Assembly (NCBI GenBank): GCA_026936335.1
Contig: JAPMXV010000068.1
Location: 299,942-363,941 of the forward strand
Source: Mantamonas sphyraenae
Lineage: Eukaryota > CRuMs > Mantamonadidae
Direction: 5' to 3'
DNA: 64,000 bases
Below are positions 38,533-49,300 of the stretch, in pieces. Both the position numbers and the translations under genes were made by a program. Under the pieces are notes generated by a model. The model did no database searches. It saw nothing but the letters and a program-made list of their open reading frames with translations, and was not told where the DNA came from. Positions within the stretch are counted from its first letter, which is position 1, and every line of letters starts with the position of its first letter.

Positions 38533-40158
38533 TTGTGTCTTGGACGGATCTGCTCTCTGAACATCGTGACATCGTCGAGGTGGAGGAAGCACTGCAGTTG
38601 TGTAGTCCGGTGAGTGTGGTGAGGGTTTGGTGGTGTCACGTTGGGGTGTGTGCTGACGATGCCTGTGTGGTAGGGGCCACTGGAACTTTGGGGCTTAGCG
38701 GGAAAGAGTGTGCTGCGCCTTGCAGACGCTCTGGGAAAGAACAAAACGCTGCGTGATGTGGATTTGAACGTCAAAGACGACGACGAGGAGGCGGATGAGG
38801 CGGTGGGGCGAGTTTTGAAGGAAAACACGGCGTTGTTGCGTTTGCGTTTGTGCGGATTCGGGGTCGTGGACAACATCGGCAAAGGCCTGGGTGTCAACGG
38901 GACGCTGAAGATGCTGCAACTACGTCTGTGCAAGATCGGTGACGAGGGTGCTGTGGCACTGGGCAAGGCATTGGAGACAAATGGGTCGGTGACGGATCTT
39001 CGGGTTTCGGATTGCGGAATTCGCAGTGACGGCGCCGCAGCTCTCGGCGCAGCACTGGCTGTGAACAATCGGTTGCAAGAGTTGCTGTTGATTGGAAACG
39101 AGATTGGGGTTGAGGGGGCAAAGGCACTGGGGGAGGCATTGACGCAGAACGGGTCGCTACGGATTCTGCGCCTGCGCCAAAGTGGCATTGGGGACGATGG
39201 TGTCGCGGCACTGGGGCAAGGCTTGGAGTCAAACACGGCACTGCAGTTACTGGACGTTGTTGGCAACGGAATCGGCCATGCGGGTGCAGAGGCCCTTGCC
39301 AAGGCCTTGCGTGTGAACAAGACGCTGCTGGAGCTGCATCTGTCTGCAAATCCCATTGGCGATGTGGGGGGCGTGGCCATTGCAGGCGCAATGAGGGTGA
39401 ACAGGAAGTTGCAAGTGCTGAACGTCGGCAACACCCGGATTCAGGGCGAGGGAGGCGCAGCGTTTGGAAAGGCACTTGCAGACAACGCGTCGCTGCTGAG
39501 GCTGAATCTGACGGCCAACGTGGTAGGAGACAAGGCAGCAGAGGAACTGGCATCTGGACTGGCGGGAAACAGCACGGTGGAAACAATCTTGCTGCAGTCT
39601 TGTGGAATCGGGCCGCAAGGAGCAGCAGCGCTGGGAATGGGGATGGAGGACAACAGCACGTGCTGGCAGGTGTTTGGGGTTGGGGATGAGGCATGTGCAA
39701 AGGCAGTGGCGACGAACAAAAGGGCCGCAGAGGCATTTGTGGCTGCCGCGGAGACTGGGGATGTGGCCAAGATGGAAGAGCTGCGTGCCAACGGCGTTTC
39801 TGTGCAGTCAGCGCGGATTGGGAGGAAGGGTTTGCAGTGTGCACTGGAGGCAGCAGTGGAAGCCGGAGAGGAGAGGGCGGTGGAGGTGTTGCGGGAGTGG
39901 GGCGCAACCCCCAGGGCCCACATGGGCAAGTCGGTGATGGGATGGGGGTGGAAGAGGGCGTGGCATTGGATCGGGTGGGATGCGGAGGTGGATGAGGCGA
40001 TTGAGGTGGCGCTGTTGATGAATGAGGAGGAGAGGGAGGCGATGTTTGCTTGTGGAGGGATGGAGGAGTATGTGGAAGAGGGAGGGTGGAAAGGATGGGT
40101 GACACTGCCGGATGAGGTGATGGAGAGGGTGATTGGGTGGGTGGGGAGGGGTGGTTGA
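38533..40158 (+). CDS. LRR protein 1 (ribonuclease-inhibitor type) with ankyrin-like and F-box-like C-terminus
   Basis: Exon 2 (38674-40158) is certain. Exon 1 ends at 38609 with a GTGAGT donor (64-nt intron, TAG acceptor, phase 0) and encodes SWTDLLSEHRDIVEVEEALQ, homologous to the start of LRR protein 3. No ATG is in frame: the in-frame stop at 38529 precedes it, and the nearest ATG (38528) is in another frame. So the start lies in an unseen upstream exon or there is an indel. About ten 28-residue repeats (GAxALGxAL...NxxLxxLxL) are followed by an ankyrin-like pair, a Trp-rich segment (KRAWHWIGWDAEVDEA) and a terminal LPDEVMERVIGWV that looks like the start of an F-box. Function unknown; this plan suits ligand recognition. 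Confidence 0.75.
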
Positions 40159-40210
40159 GTGGGGAGGATACAGTAGTGAAACCGTCTGCTGCGCGTGTGG
40201 ATGCATCGAG

Positions 40211-41751
40211 ATGGCTGGTGTGCTGTTGCCGCAAGAACTGCGGGATGTCCTTGCGGGCCTACCAGTCGGGAAGGTCGTTGAAAAGGCACTCACAGAAAAC
40301 GGACGGGTGAGTGGGGCAGGCGGAGGGGGGTACGTCCGTTTGGTGGACTGACATTGGCTGTGGAGACGTGCTTTTTGTCGATGATCTCGATGGACCCAGA
40401 GTGCAGATCCCTCTTGGCCACCACGGTGGGCAACACGAAAACACTGCACACCCTGTTTCTGGATAGCACAAACCTGGGTGACGATGGGACAATCGAGCTG
40501 GCCGAGGCACTGTGCGTGAACCGCAGCGTGAGGAAGTTGACCCTGAAGCAAAACAAACTCGGCGATGCAGGGGCCGTGGCACTCGCAGACATGCTGCAGG
40601 ACAACAGAACGATTGAGAATCTCAACATGCGCGGCAACAATGTTGGAAGCGTGGGTATGGCGGCATTGGGCAAGGCACTGGAGGCCAACAAGAGGGTCAG
40701 GGTGCTGGACGTCTCCGTCAATCCGCTCGGAGGCGACGGCGCGAGCATACTGGCGACTTTGCTGCTTCGCAATAGGTCGTTACATACTCTATACGCCAGC
40801 CAGACGCAACTTGGCGACGCAGGAGTGGAGGCAATGGGGCAGGCGCTCTGCGGAAACACGGTGCTGCGGTCGCTCGACGTCAGCTGCACTGAAGCAGGTC
40901 TTGCAGGGGCTACAGGGTTGGCACAGGGACTGGAGGAAAACACAACATTGCAGAGACTCATTGTGAACGAGAACAGCGTGGGCGACGCCGGCGCAATGCT
41001 GTTGGCGGAAGCACTGCGGACAAACACAGCCTTGGAAGAGCTCAACTTGTTCAAGAACGGCATTGGGGACAGCGGATGTGTGGCACTGGCACAGGCGTTG
41101 ACAGCAAATCGGACGTTGGGCACGGTGAACCTTGGGTGGAACAAAGCAAACTCAGCCGAGGTTGTCGACGCCTTTGCGCAGATGCTACGCGTGAACACTG
41201 CACTTCAGAAGCTGGTCGTGAGCACTGTGTTTTTCAAAAAAGAGGCGCTGGCGTTGATGGAGGAGGCACTGGAGTCAAATCGATCGTGCTGGTCGATGGG
41301 AGGGAGAATCGTAGCGGACAACAAGGACCAGGCAGAGCGTTTTGTCGAGGCAGCAAGGGTGGGGGATGTGCAGGGGATGGAGGGGTTGAAGGACTGGGGC
41401 GTGCCTGTTGACACGCGGCCGGAAGGCAAGACGGCTTTGGATGCGGCCGTGGAACACGGGGAGGAGAGGGCGGTGGAGGTGTTGCGACGCTGGGGTGCGA
41501 GGGTGAGCGTAGAAACGGAGGATTTGGTGAGGGAGGAAGGATGGAGGAAGGCGTGGCATTGGATTGGGTGGGGTGCGGAGGTGGATGAGGCGATGGAGGT
41601 GGCGTTGGTGATGAATTGGGTCGAGAGGGAGGCGATGTTTGAGTGTGGAGGGATGGAGGAGTATGTGGAGGAGGGAGGGTGGGAAAGGTGGGTGACACTG
41701 CCGGATGAGGTGATGGAGCGAGTGGTGGAGTGGGTGGGGAGGGGAGGGTGA
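40211..41751 (+). CDS. LRR protein 2, paralogue of LRR proteins 1 and 3
   Basis: Two exons, 40211-40306 and 40366-41751, with a 59-nt intron (GTGAGT/GAG acceptor, phase 0), 493 residues. The short first exon (MAGVLLPQELRDVLAGL) differs from those of its paralogues. About nine RI-type leucine-rich repeats follow. Then comes the shared C-terminus: EGLKDWGVPVD ankyrin-like unit with ALDAAVEHGEERAVEVLRRW, KAWHWIGWGAEVDEAMEVAL, CGGMEEYVEEGGW, and a final LPDEVMERVVEWVGRGG. The gene starts 52 bases after LRR 1 stops, so the two are a tandem pair. The acceptor is weak, so the exon 2 border may be off by a few codons. Confidence 0.8.
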
Positions 41752-41780
41752 GTGGAGAGGGTGTGGGAATGAAAGGTGGT

Positions 41781-42833
41781 TCATTCGATCACATTCGTCG
41801 TGTCAACTCGCAGCTTCAACCAGGGCACAACGGAACCCACATCATTCAAACGGGCTTTCTGATCATCGGGTGTTGTGCGGAGGATGCGCAGCTGGGCAAG
41901 AACGTCGTTGAGATGTCGCGGCGTGAGCTTCGCCACAGCGAACCAGATGAAAGGGATGGCGCCGAGTTTGAGGTAGTCCATGGCTGCAGCAGGCAAAAAC
42001 GGCAGGAGCGAGATACAGAGACCAGGAAGTGTGGCGATGAACCGCGTCGTCCTGGGATGGATCCATTTCGCCAGAAGCGAAACTGCAAGCCAAAACAGCG
42101 GGGCATAGCGGGCAGGGACGATACCATCTGCATACAAGGCGACCATCATGGCGCACATGGGGACGGTGAAGAACTGAGGCTCGTTGTCGTTCATGAGCAC
42201 CTCGGCCACAAACAACCCAGGGCCTGTGGCCAGCGTCCAAGGGATGGGAAGCCATCCGTCGACCACCATCACCACCAGCGTTATGTACAGGTAGGCAGCC
42301 CAGAAAATCATCTGCCTGAGTGGCATGCCCTTCTTCTGACCGAGGTGGCTGAAAAGGCTGAAGCGGGCGACTCCGGCCCAACAAAGAGCCGGCGTAAAGT
42401 CGGACACAGTCCCCAGAAGAGTCAAGGTGACCCGCCCCGCCGCAGGAATCACTGCGATTGGGAACGAGGCGGCGTTCAATAGTCGCTGGCGAGCCATGCG
42501 GTTCCACTCGGCGACGCGCTGGTTGATCAAGGCCTGCTGCTGCAACTGCAGGCGCCGACGCAGCGCACAGACGGCCACGTGCCACGGCTGAGAGGGAGCA
42601 GGCTCACGTGGACTGCTTCCCAGCACAGAACGGGCAATGGGAAGGTCAGCCATCCAAATGAGCCTCCATCGCTCGGCGTCGCCTCGGACAACCGTCTGCA
42701 GCCGCTTGCAGGTTGCCTTGAGCCGGCACACACTGACATCGTCGAGGTGACCCAAGATGCGGAGGATCACTTCCACAGGGAGTGATTCCAGGTGACTGTA
42801 CGCGTGTGTGCGGCGATCAAAGGCGGCCTGCAT
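41781..42833 (-). CDS. F-box protein with several membrane-spanning segments
   Basis: A 350-residue intronless protein. Residues ~15-60 are a standard F-box: LESLPVEVILRILGHLDDVS followed by CRLKATCKRLQTVV and a Trp (ERWRLIW). The remainder contains four to six hydrophobic helices (for example IFWAAYLYITLVVMVVDGWL and LGAIPFIWFAVAKL) separated by short charged loops. F-box proteins recruit substrates to SCF ubiquitin ligases through SKP1; a membrane-anchored form would act on membrane proteins. That is inference. It is convergent with LRR 2, with only 29 bases between the two stops. Confidence 0.7.
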   Translation of the reverse strand: MQAAFDRRTHAYSHLESLPVEVILRILGHLDDVSVCRLKATCKRLQTVVRGDAERWRLIWMADLPIARSVLGSSPREPAPSQPWHVAVCALRRRLQLQQQALINQRVAEWNRMARQRLLNAASFPIAVIPAAGRVTLTLLGTVSDFTPALCWAGVARFSLFSHLGQKKGMPLRQMIFWAAYLYITLVVMVVDGWLPIPWTLATGPGLFVAEVLMNDNEPQFFTVPMCAMMVALYADGIVPARYAPLFWLAVSLLAKWIHPRTTRFIATLPGLCISLLPFLPAAAMDYLKLGAIPFIWFAVAKLTPRHLNDVLAQLRILRTTPDDQKARLNDVGSVVPWLKLRVDTTNVIE

Positions 42834-42882
42834 TGGGCACTACGGCGCGGAGTGTGGTGTGCTTGAACTGGAGTGAGCGCCA

Positions 42883-43157
42883 TCATTGAATGATCATGGG
42901 TGCCAGCACGTACTGTACAGGGGTACGGATTGGGTGTGAGGGGGGAAGGAGACAAGGAGCGATGGATTGGAGCCTGGTGGGAAGGTGCTCACGCAGAACA
43001 GGCTGCTGTAGGAGACTCCCGTACAGAAGGAGATGGGTCCGTCCGTTGGATTCGGTGTGGACTCAATGCTGACCATTGTGGGCGACATGGGGCGAGCCAA
43101 GGTGGTGGGCCCCTGGCGCCGGAACAGGTCGCAGGAGAAGTCTCGCAACCAGGACAT
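42883..43157 (-). CDS. possible small two-exon gene (unconfirmed)
   Basis: In the 470-base gap before the giant gene, the minus strand has an exon (42993-43157, MSWLRDFSCDLFRRQGPTTL and on) ending at a good GTGAGC donor. An 80-nt pyrimidine-rich intron ends in TACAG, then a 30-base terminal exon closes in phase, giving 64 residues ending YVLAPMIIQ. Codon use resembles neighbouring genes. I recognise no family. A better-supported acceptor upstream (CTTTGTCTGTCCCAG near 43199-43213) suggests the exon may extend and the gene may have an earlier exon. It would be divergent from the giant gene. Confidence 0.22.
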
Positions 43158-43302
43158 GGAACACCGGGTGGGGCAGTTGGGTGTGCATGGAGGGTGACAC
43201 TGGGACAGACAAAGGTCGGGATTGATGGCTGTGTGGCTGCGGGTCACGCAGGGAGGGTTTTCAGCCCGTGTGGAGCCATCGAAATTTCAGAGACGACGAA
43301 AA

Positions 43303-46300
43303 ATGCGAAAAGAAGCATTGTTGTTGTTTCTGACAACACTGATTGCGTTGGGCAGATACACCAACGCCAATGGTGAGTGTTGGTGTCCCCCAAACGCCGT
43401 TGGGAGAGCGTTGGCGCGAAAGTGAAATTTTTTGCGCTTCTTCTCGAACTTCACGACAACCTGACATCTTCCGCGCCCTTGCCCCTGGACACCCGCCCCT
43501 GGACACCCCAGATCCCATTTCATCGCTAGAGACATCTATAATCTCACCGGAAAAGCAACTTTCGATTGAAAGACTGGCCAAAGAGGCACCTTCGGTTGCC
43601 ATCCTGGCACGCGTGATGCCGCAAATGCGCCTGGAGAAGTTCCACCGCACGACCACATCGCTCGCGGGCCAAGGGGAGCTGCGCATCGCAGGGACCAAGT
43701 TTGCCGTGCATGTTGACGTGAATGTGGCAAGTGTCGGCGCCAAGCCAACCATTGCTGTTCGCGTCCAAGGAAGTGTCGGTTTGTTGTTCGGGCCACTTTT
43801 TCGCGCGGTCGGCAATCCGTTGCAAGGTGTCCCGAACCTTACGTTGCAGCTTTCTTCCTCTGGAATCACCCTTGCTGGGTTGAATCTGGCGTCGATCGTA
43901 CCCAAGCACGTCGGGTTGCCCTCCATGCCCCTAGGATCGGTCCCCGTGAAACGGTCTGGAAACGGTTTTGAATTCGCTCTCCAACGGGAGCTCTCCATCA
44001 ACGTCGGCCCCATTGGGGTGAGTCATGTCAATGTGCACTTGTCGATCCCCAGTGGAGGAAAGACGGCTCTGAGTGTGAACCTGAAAGGTGAAGTCGCCAT
44101 TGGGGACACGCTCAAGGTGACGTCGATTGACCTTGCCACGGCGTATCCGTCGTGGAAGACTACCGGCTCCGCCGTGGTGCACTACCTGGATGCTGCAATG
44201 GCCACCAACGTACGTTTCCACTCCAAGGACAACTTTGAGTTTCAGACACGTGCTCAGGGGCCACCGGTAACGCTGAAAATGGGGACCGCGACCGTCAAGA
44301 TCAACTCGTTAGCGGTCAAGCGGGCCTCAGGCTCCTGGAGCTTGTCTGGCTCGGTGCAAACGTCCATTCCACCTGTCGTGAACGATATGGCTATGCAAAT
44401 GCGCATGGACACAGCGTCAAAGTTGGTGGAGTTGGCGGCCTCGGGAGAGAACATGGTGCAGATCGCTGGAGTTTCTGTTCACGAGGCAGCCATGCGACTC
44501 CATCGTGTAGACAACAAGCGAACGCAGTATGCACTGAACCTGACGGGCACGCTGGATGCCGGCAGTGCGTTTGAGGTGAAGCGTGCAACGTTCCAGATCA
44601 GCAACGGCGATGGATCGACGAGCGGATACAAGATTGGAGGCACGGCGCACATCCGTGTGCTGGAGGCGGAGGCGACGGCGGCAGTGTCGTACGAAGCAGC
44701 GAGCGCAGGCAACGGACAGACGATGCGTGTGCGGTATGTGGGTACGGGAAGCAACACCAAGTCGCTTGTGAGTGTGCCTGGAGCAGTGCGGTCGGACCTG
44801 GATCGCGTGGAGGTGGAGTGGAGCAAGAGCAAGGGAAGCAAGGCGTTGATCAAGGTGTCTGGACAGGTGACATCGTACATTGTGGCACTGGACGCGGGTC
44901 GTGCTGTGCCGATGCGCATGTCGTTTGATCAGGCGACGAGTGTGGTGGAGATGTCGACATCAAACTCTGGAGCGACGTTGCTGTCGTTTGTGGGAGTGGA
45001 CGTGACGGGTGTGCGTGTGCGCGTTGCAGGCGGAGTGAAGGCACGCAAGGAGGTGGACGTGTGGGCTGATGGACAGGCAACACTGCACTCGCAGCTTGCG
45101 CTGAAGCAGGTGAAGCTGCATGTGAAGAGCGGGGCGAACAAGGACGTGGAGGTGAAGGGCACGGGTGTGCTTGTGGCAATGGGCGAGTCGCTGGACGTGA
45201 AGATGTCGTATGTGCACGTGAACGCGAGCCGGGAGAAGCGACTGAAGATTGTAACATCAGAGAACGAGGTGGGAGCGAAGATTGTGCTTGGCGGAGCAGG
45301 GAATGTGGTGGTGAAGAAGATTGCGGTGGCCAGTGTGCATCGACCTGGACAGAAGGCGGTGTGGAGTGTGGAGGGCAAGGGCGAGATCAACATGGAGGTG
45401 TTGCACACGGCGCTGCACGCAGAGCTGCGGTGGAACTCTGTGACGCGAGTGTTTGAGTTTGAGGCAGAGAATGAGGAGGGACTGGTGGAGTTTGGCGGAG
45501 TGAAGATGACGGAGGCGAAGCTGGCGATGGTGCTGGAGCCTAAGCGTACTCAGTATGCACTGAACCTGACGGGCACGCTGGATGCCGGCAGTGCGTTTGA
45601 GGTGAAGCGTGCGACGTTCCAGATCAGCAACGGCGATGGATCGACGAGCGGATACAAGATTGGAGGCACGGCGCACATCCGTGTGCTGGAGGCGGAGGCG
45701 ACGGCGGCAGTGTCGTACGAAGCAGCAAGCGCAGGCAACGGACAGACGATGCGTGTGCGGTATGTGGGTACGGGAAGCAACACCAAGTCGCTTGTGAGTG
45801 TGCCTGGAGCAGTGCGGTCGGACCTGGATCGCGTGGAGGTGGAGTGGAGCAAGAGCAAGGGAAGCAAGGCGTTGATCAAGGTGTCTGGACAGGTGACATC
45901 GTACATTGTGGCACTGGACGCGGGTCGTGCTGTGCCGATGCGCATGTCGTTTGATCAGGCGACGAGTGTGGTGGAGATGTCGACATCAAACTCTGGAGCG
46001 ACGTTGCTGTCGTTTGTGGGAGTGGACGTGACGGGTGTGCGTGTGCGCGTTGCAGGCGGAGTGAAGGCACGCAAGGAGGTGGACGTGTGGGCTGATGGAC
46101 AGGCAACACTGCACTCGCAGCTTGCGCTGAAGCAGGTGAAGCTGCATGTGAAGAGCGGGGCGAACAAGGACGTGGAGGTGAAGGGCACGGGTGTGCTTGT
46201 GGCAATGGGCGAGTCGCTGGACGTGAAGATGTCGTATGTGCACGTGAACGCGAGCCGGGAGAAGCGACTGAAGATTGTAACATCAGAGAACGAGGTGGGA

Positions 46301-49300
46301 GCGAAGATTGTGCTTGGCGGAGCAGGGAATGTGGTGGTGAAGAAGATTGCGGTGGCCAGTGTGCATCGACCTGGACAGAAGGCGGTGTGGAGTGTGGAGG
46401 GCAAGGGCGAGATCAACATGGAGGTGTTGCACACGGCGCTGCACGCAGAGCTGCGGTGGAACTCTGTGACGCGAGTGTTTGAGTTTGAGGCAGAGAATGA
46501 GGAGGGACTGGTGGAGTTTGGCGGAGTGAAGATGACGGAGGCGAAGCTGGCGATGGTGCTGGAGCCTAAGCGTACTCAGTATGCACTGAACCTGACGGGC
46601 ACGCTGGATGCCGGCAGTGCGTTTGAGGTGAAGCGTGCGACGTTCCAGATCAGCAACGGCGATGGATCGACGAGCGGGTACAAGATTGGAGGCACGGCGC
46701 ACATCCGTGTGCTGGAGGCGGAGGCGACGGCGGCAGTGTCGTACGAAGCAGCGAGCGCAGGCAACGGACAGACGATGCGTGTGCGGTATGTGGGTACGGG
46801 AAGCAACACCAAGTCGCTTGTGAGTGTGCCTGGAGCAGTGCGGTCGGACCTGGATCGCGTGGAGGTGGAGTGGAGCAAGAGCAAGGGAAGCAAGGCATTG
46901 ATCAAGGTGTCTGGACAGGTGACATCGTACATTGTGGCACTGGACGCGGGTCGTGCTGTGCCGATGCGCATGTCGTTCGATCAGGCGACGAGTGTGGTGG
47001 AGATGTCGACATCAAACTCTGGAGCGACGTTGCTGTCGTTTGTGGGAGTGGACGTGACGGGTGTGCGTGTGCGCGTTGCAGGCGGAGTGAAGGCACGCAA
47101 GGAGGTGGACGTGTGGGCAGATGGACAGGCAACACTGCACTCGCAGCTTGCGCTGAAGCAGGTGAAGCTGCATGTGAAGAGCGGGGCGAACAAGGACGTG
47201 GAGGTGAAGGGCACGGGTGTGCTTGTGGCAATGGGCGAGTCGCTGGACGTGAAGATGTCGTATGTGCACGTGAACGCGAGCCGAGAGAAGCGACTGAAGA
47301 TTGTAACATCAGAGAACGAGGTGGGAGCGAAGATTGTGCTTGGCGGAGCAGGGAATGTGGTGGTGAAGAAGATTGCGGTGGCCAGTGTGCATCGACCTGG
47401 ACAGAAGGCGGTGTGGAGTGTGGAGGGCAAGGGCGAGATCAACATGGAGGTGTTGCACACGGCGCTGCACGCAGAGCTGCGGTGGAACTCTGTGACGCGA
47501 GTGTTTGAGTTTGAGGCAGAGAATGAGGAGGGACTGGTGGAGTTTGGCGGAGTGAAGATGACGGAGGCGAAGCTGGCGATGGTGCTGGAGCCTAAGCGTA
47601 CTCAGTATGCACTGAACCTGACAGGCACGCTGGAAGCCGGCAGTGCGTTTGAGGTGAAGCGTGCGACGTTCCAGATCAGCAACGGCGACGGATCGACGAG
47701 CGGATACAAGATTGGAGGCACGGCGCACATCCGTGTGCTGGAAGCGGAGGCGACGGCGGCAGTGTCGTACGAAGCAGCGAGCGCAGGCAACGGACAGACG
47801 ATGCGTGTGCGGTATGTGGGTACGGGAAGCAACACCAAGTCGCTTGTGAGTGTGCCTGGAGCAGTGCGGTCGGACCTGGATCGCGTGGAGGTGGAGTGGA
47901 GCAAGAGCAAGGGAAGCAAGGCGTTGATCAAGGTGTCTGGACAGGTGACCCTCTTTGTCCATCCGCTCGACCCTCAGCGTCCCATCCCGATGCGCATGAC
48001 GTTCGATCAGGCAGCAGGTAGGCTTCATCTGGAGAGCTCGAACAAAGGCAAGACTCTGGTGCAGCTGATGGGTGTGGACCTCACACGGGCCGAAGCCAAG
48101 ATTGATCTCGCCACAAAAACGTTCGACATCAAGCTGATGGGCCTGGCCAACCTGTGTCAGGATGTGTCGTTGACCAATGTGGTGATGCAACTTCGTGTCA
48201 ACCCAAAGTCGAAGCACATCGACATCGACGGAACGTCGGACTTCAACCTGTTTGGCAAAATCTCTGGGAAGGGCAAGCTCTCGCTGCAGGTCACGCCGGA
48301 AAACCGCGTGCTGACGCTGCATACAAGCGAAATGAGCACGGAGAAGCTATTCCGCCAAGATGGCGTCGGTTGGGTGGACGTCAAGTCGATGAAGCTTGTG
48401 TACACGGCGCCGCGCGGCCCGAGTAAGAAGGCTGGCAAAAAGGCAAACTGGAACTTGCAAGGAACAGCTGCAGCGAAGCTCGATGTGTTCTCGCAGCCCA
48501 TGACGTTCCGCCTGTCATTGGACACGACAACGCGCACCATCCATTTGCGCGGCGACGCCAAGGACATGAAGTTTCACCAGCTGGAGGTGCGTCAGATCCA
48601 CGGCACGCTTGTGTTGGCCAATCCCAAGACGCCACAGATGCACGTGGGCCTCGTGGTGGGCCTGGAGGTCAATGACGAGATCAAGGTTGACCAAGCCACC
48701 CTGGACATCAGCAACAAGGGCATGAAGACGCTGACGACGACGGGAACAGCCAAGATCACCATCATGAGTGCCAAGATCGATGCCACCGTGACGATGTCCA
48801 CGTCGAAACCTGCTGCAGGACAACGCACAACCACGATCACCCTCACTGCCAAGAACGGCCAGGTGAAACCACTGATTTCTGTGCCGGACGTGATGAGCGT
48901 CGATGTCACCAAAGCCAGCATTGTGATCCAGCGCACGGGCAAAAAGAACTCTCTGGAAATCGTAGGCGCAGCCAAGGCCTCTGTGAACGCCGTGGACAAG
49001 ACGTTTGCACTTGCCATGCGCTACAACACCAGCACGAAATCGCTGGAGTTCCCCTGCAAGGGCGCCACGACCTGTCCTCAGATCCCGACGAGCTTGATGG
49101 GCAAAATCCCGGGCGTGCCATACATGGATGCCCGCGTGGACAAGTTTGTCTTCAGCAAGGCTCGTGGCATGAGCATCGAGGGAAGCGCCGAGCTTGTCAA
49201 TCTGCCCAAGCAGTTGCGTCCAGTCCTCGGGCGCAAGCTGCTTCTGCACGGTTCCTTGTCCACCAAGGGCATTTCCGTCGTGATCGAGCCTGTGGGTATG

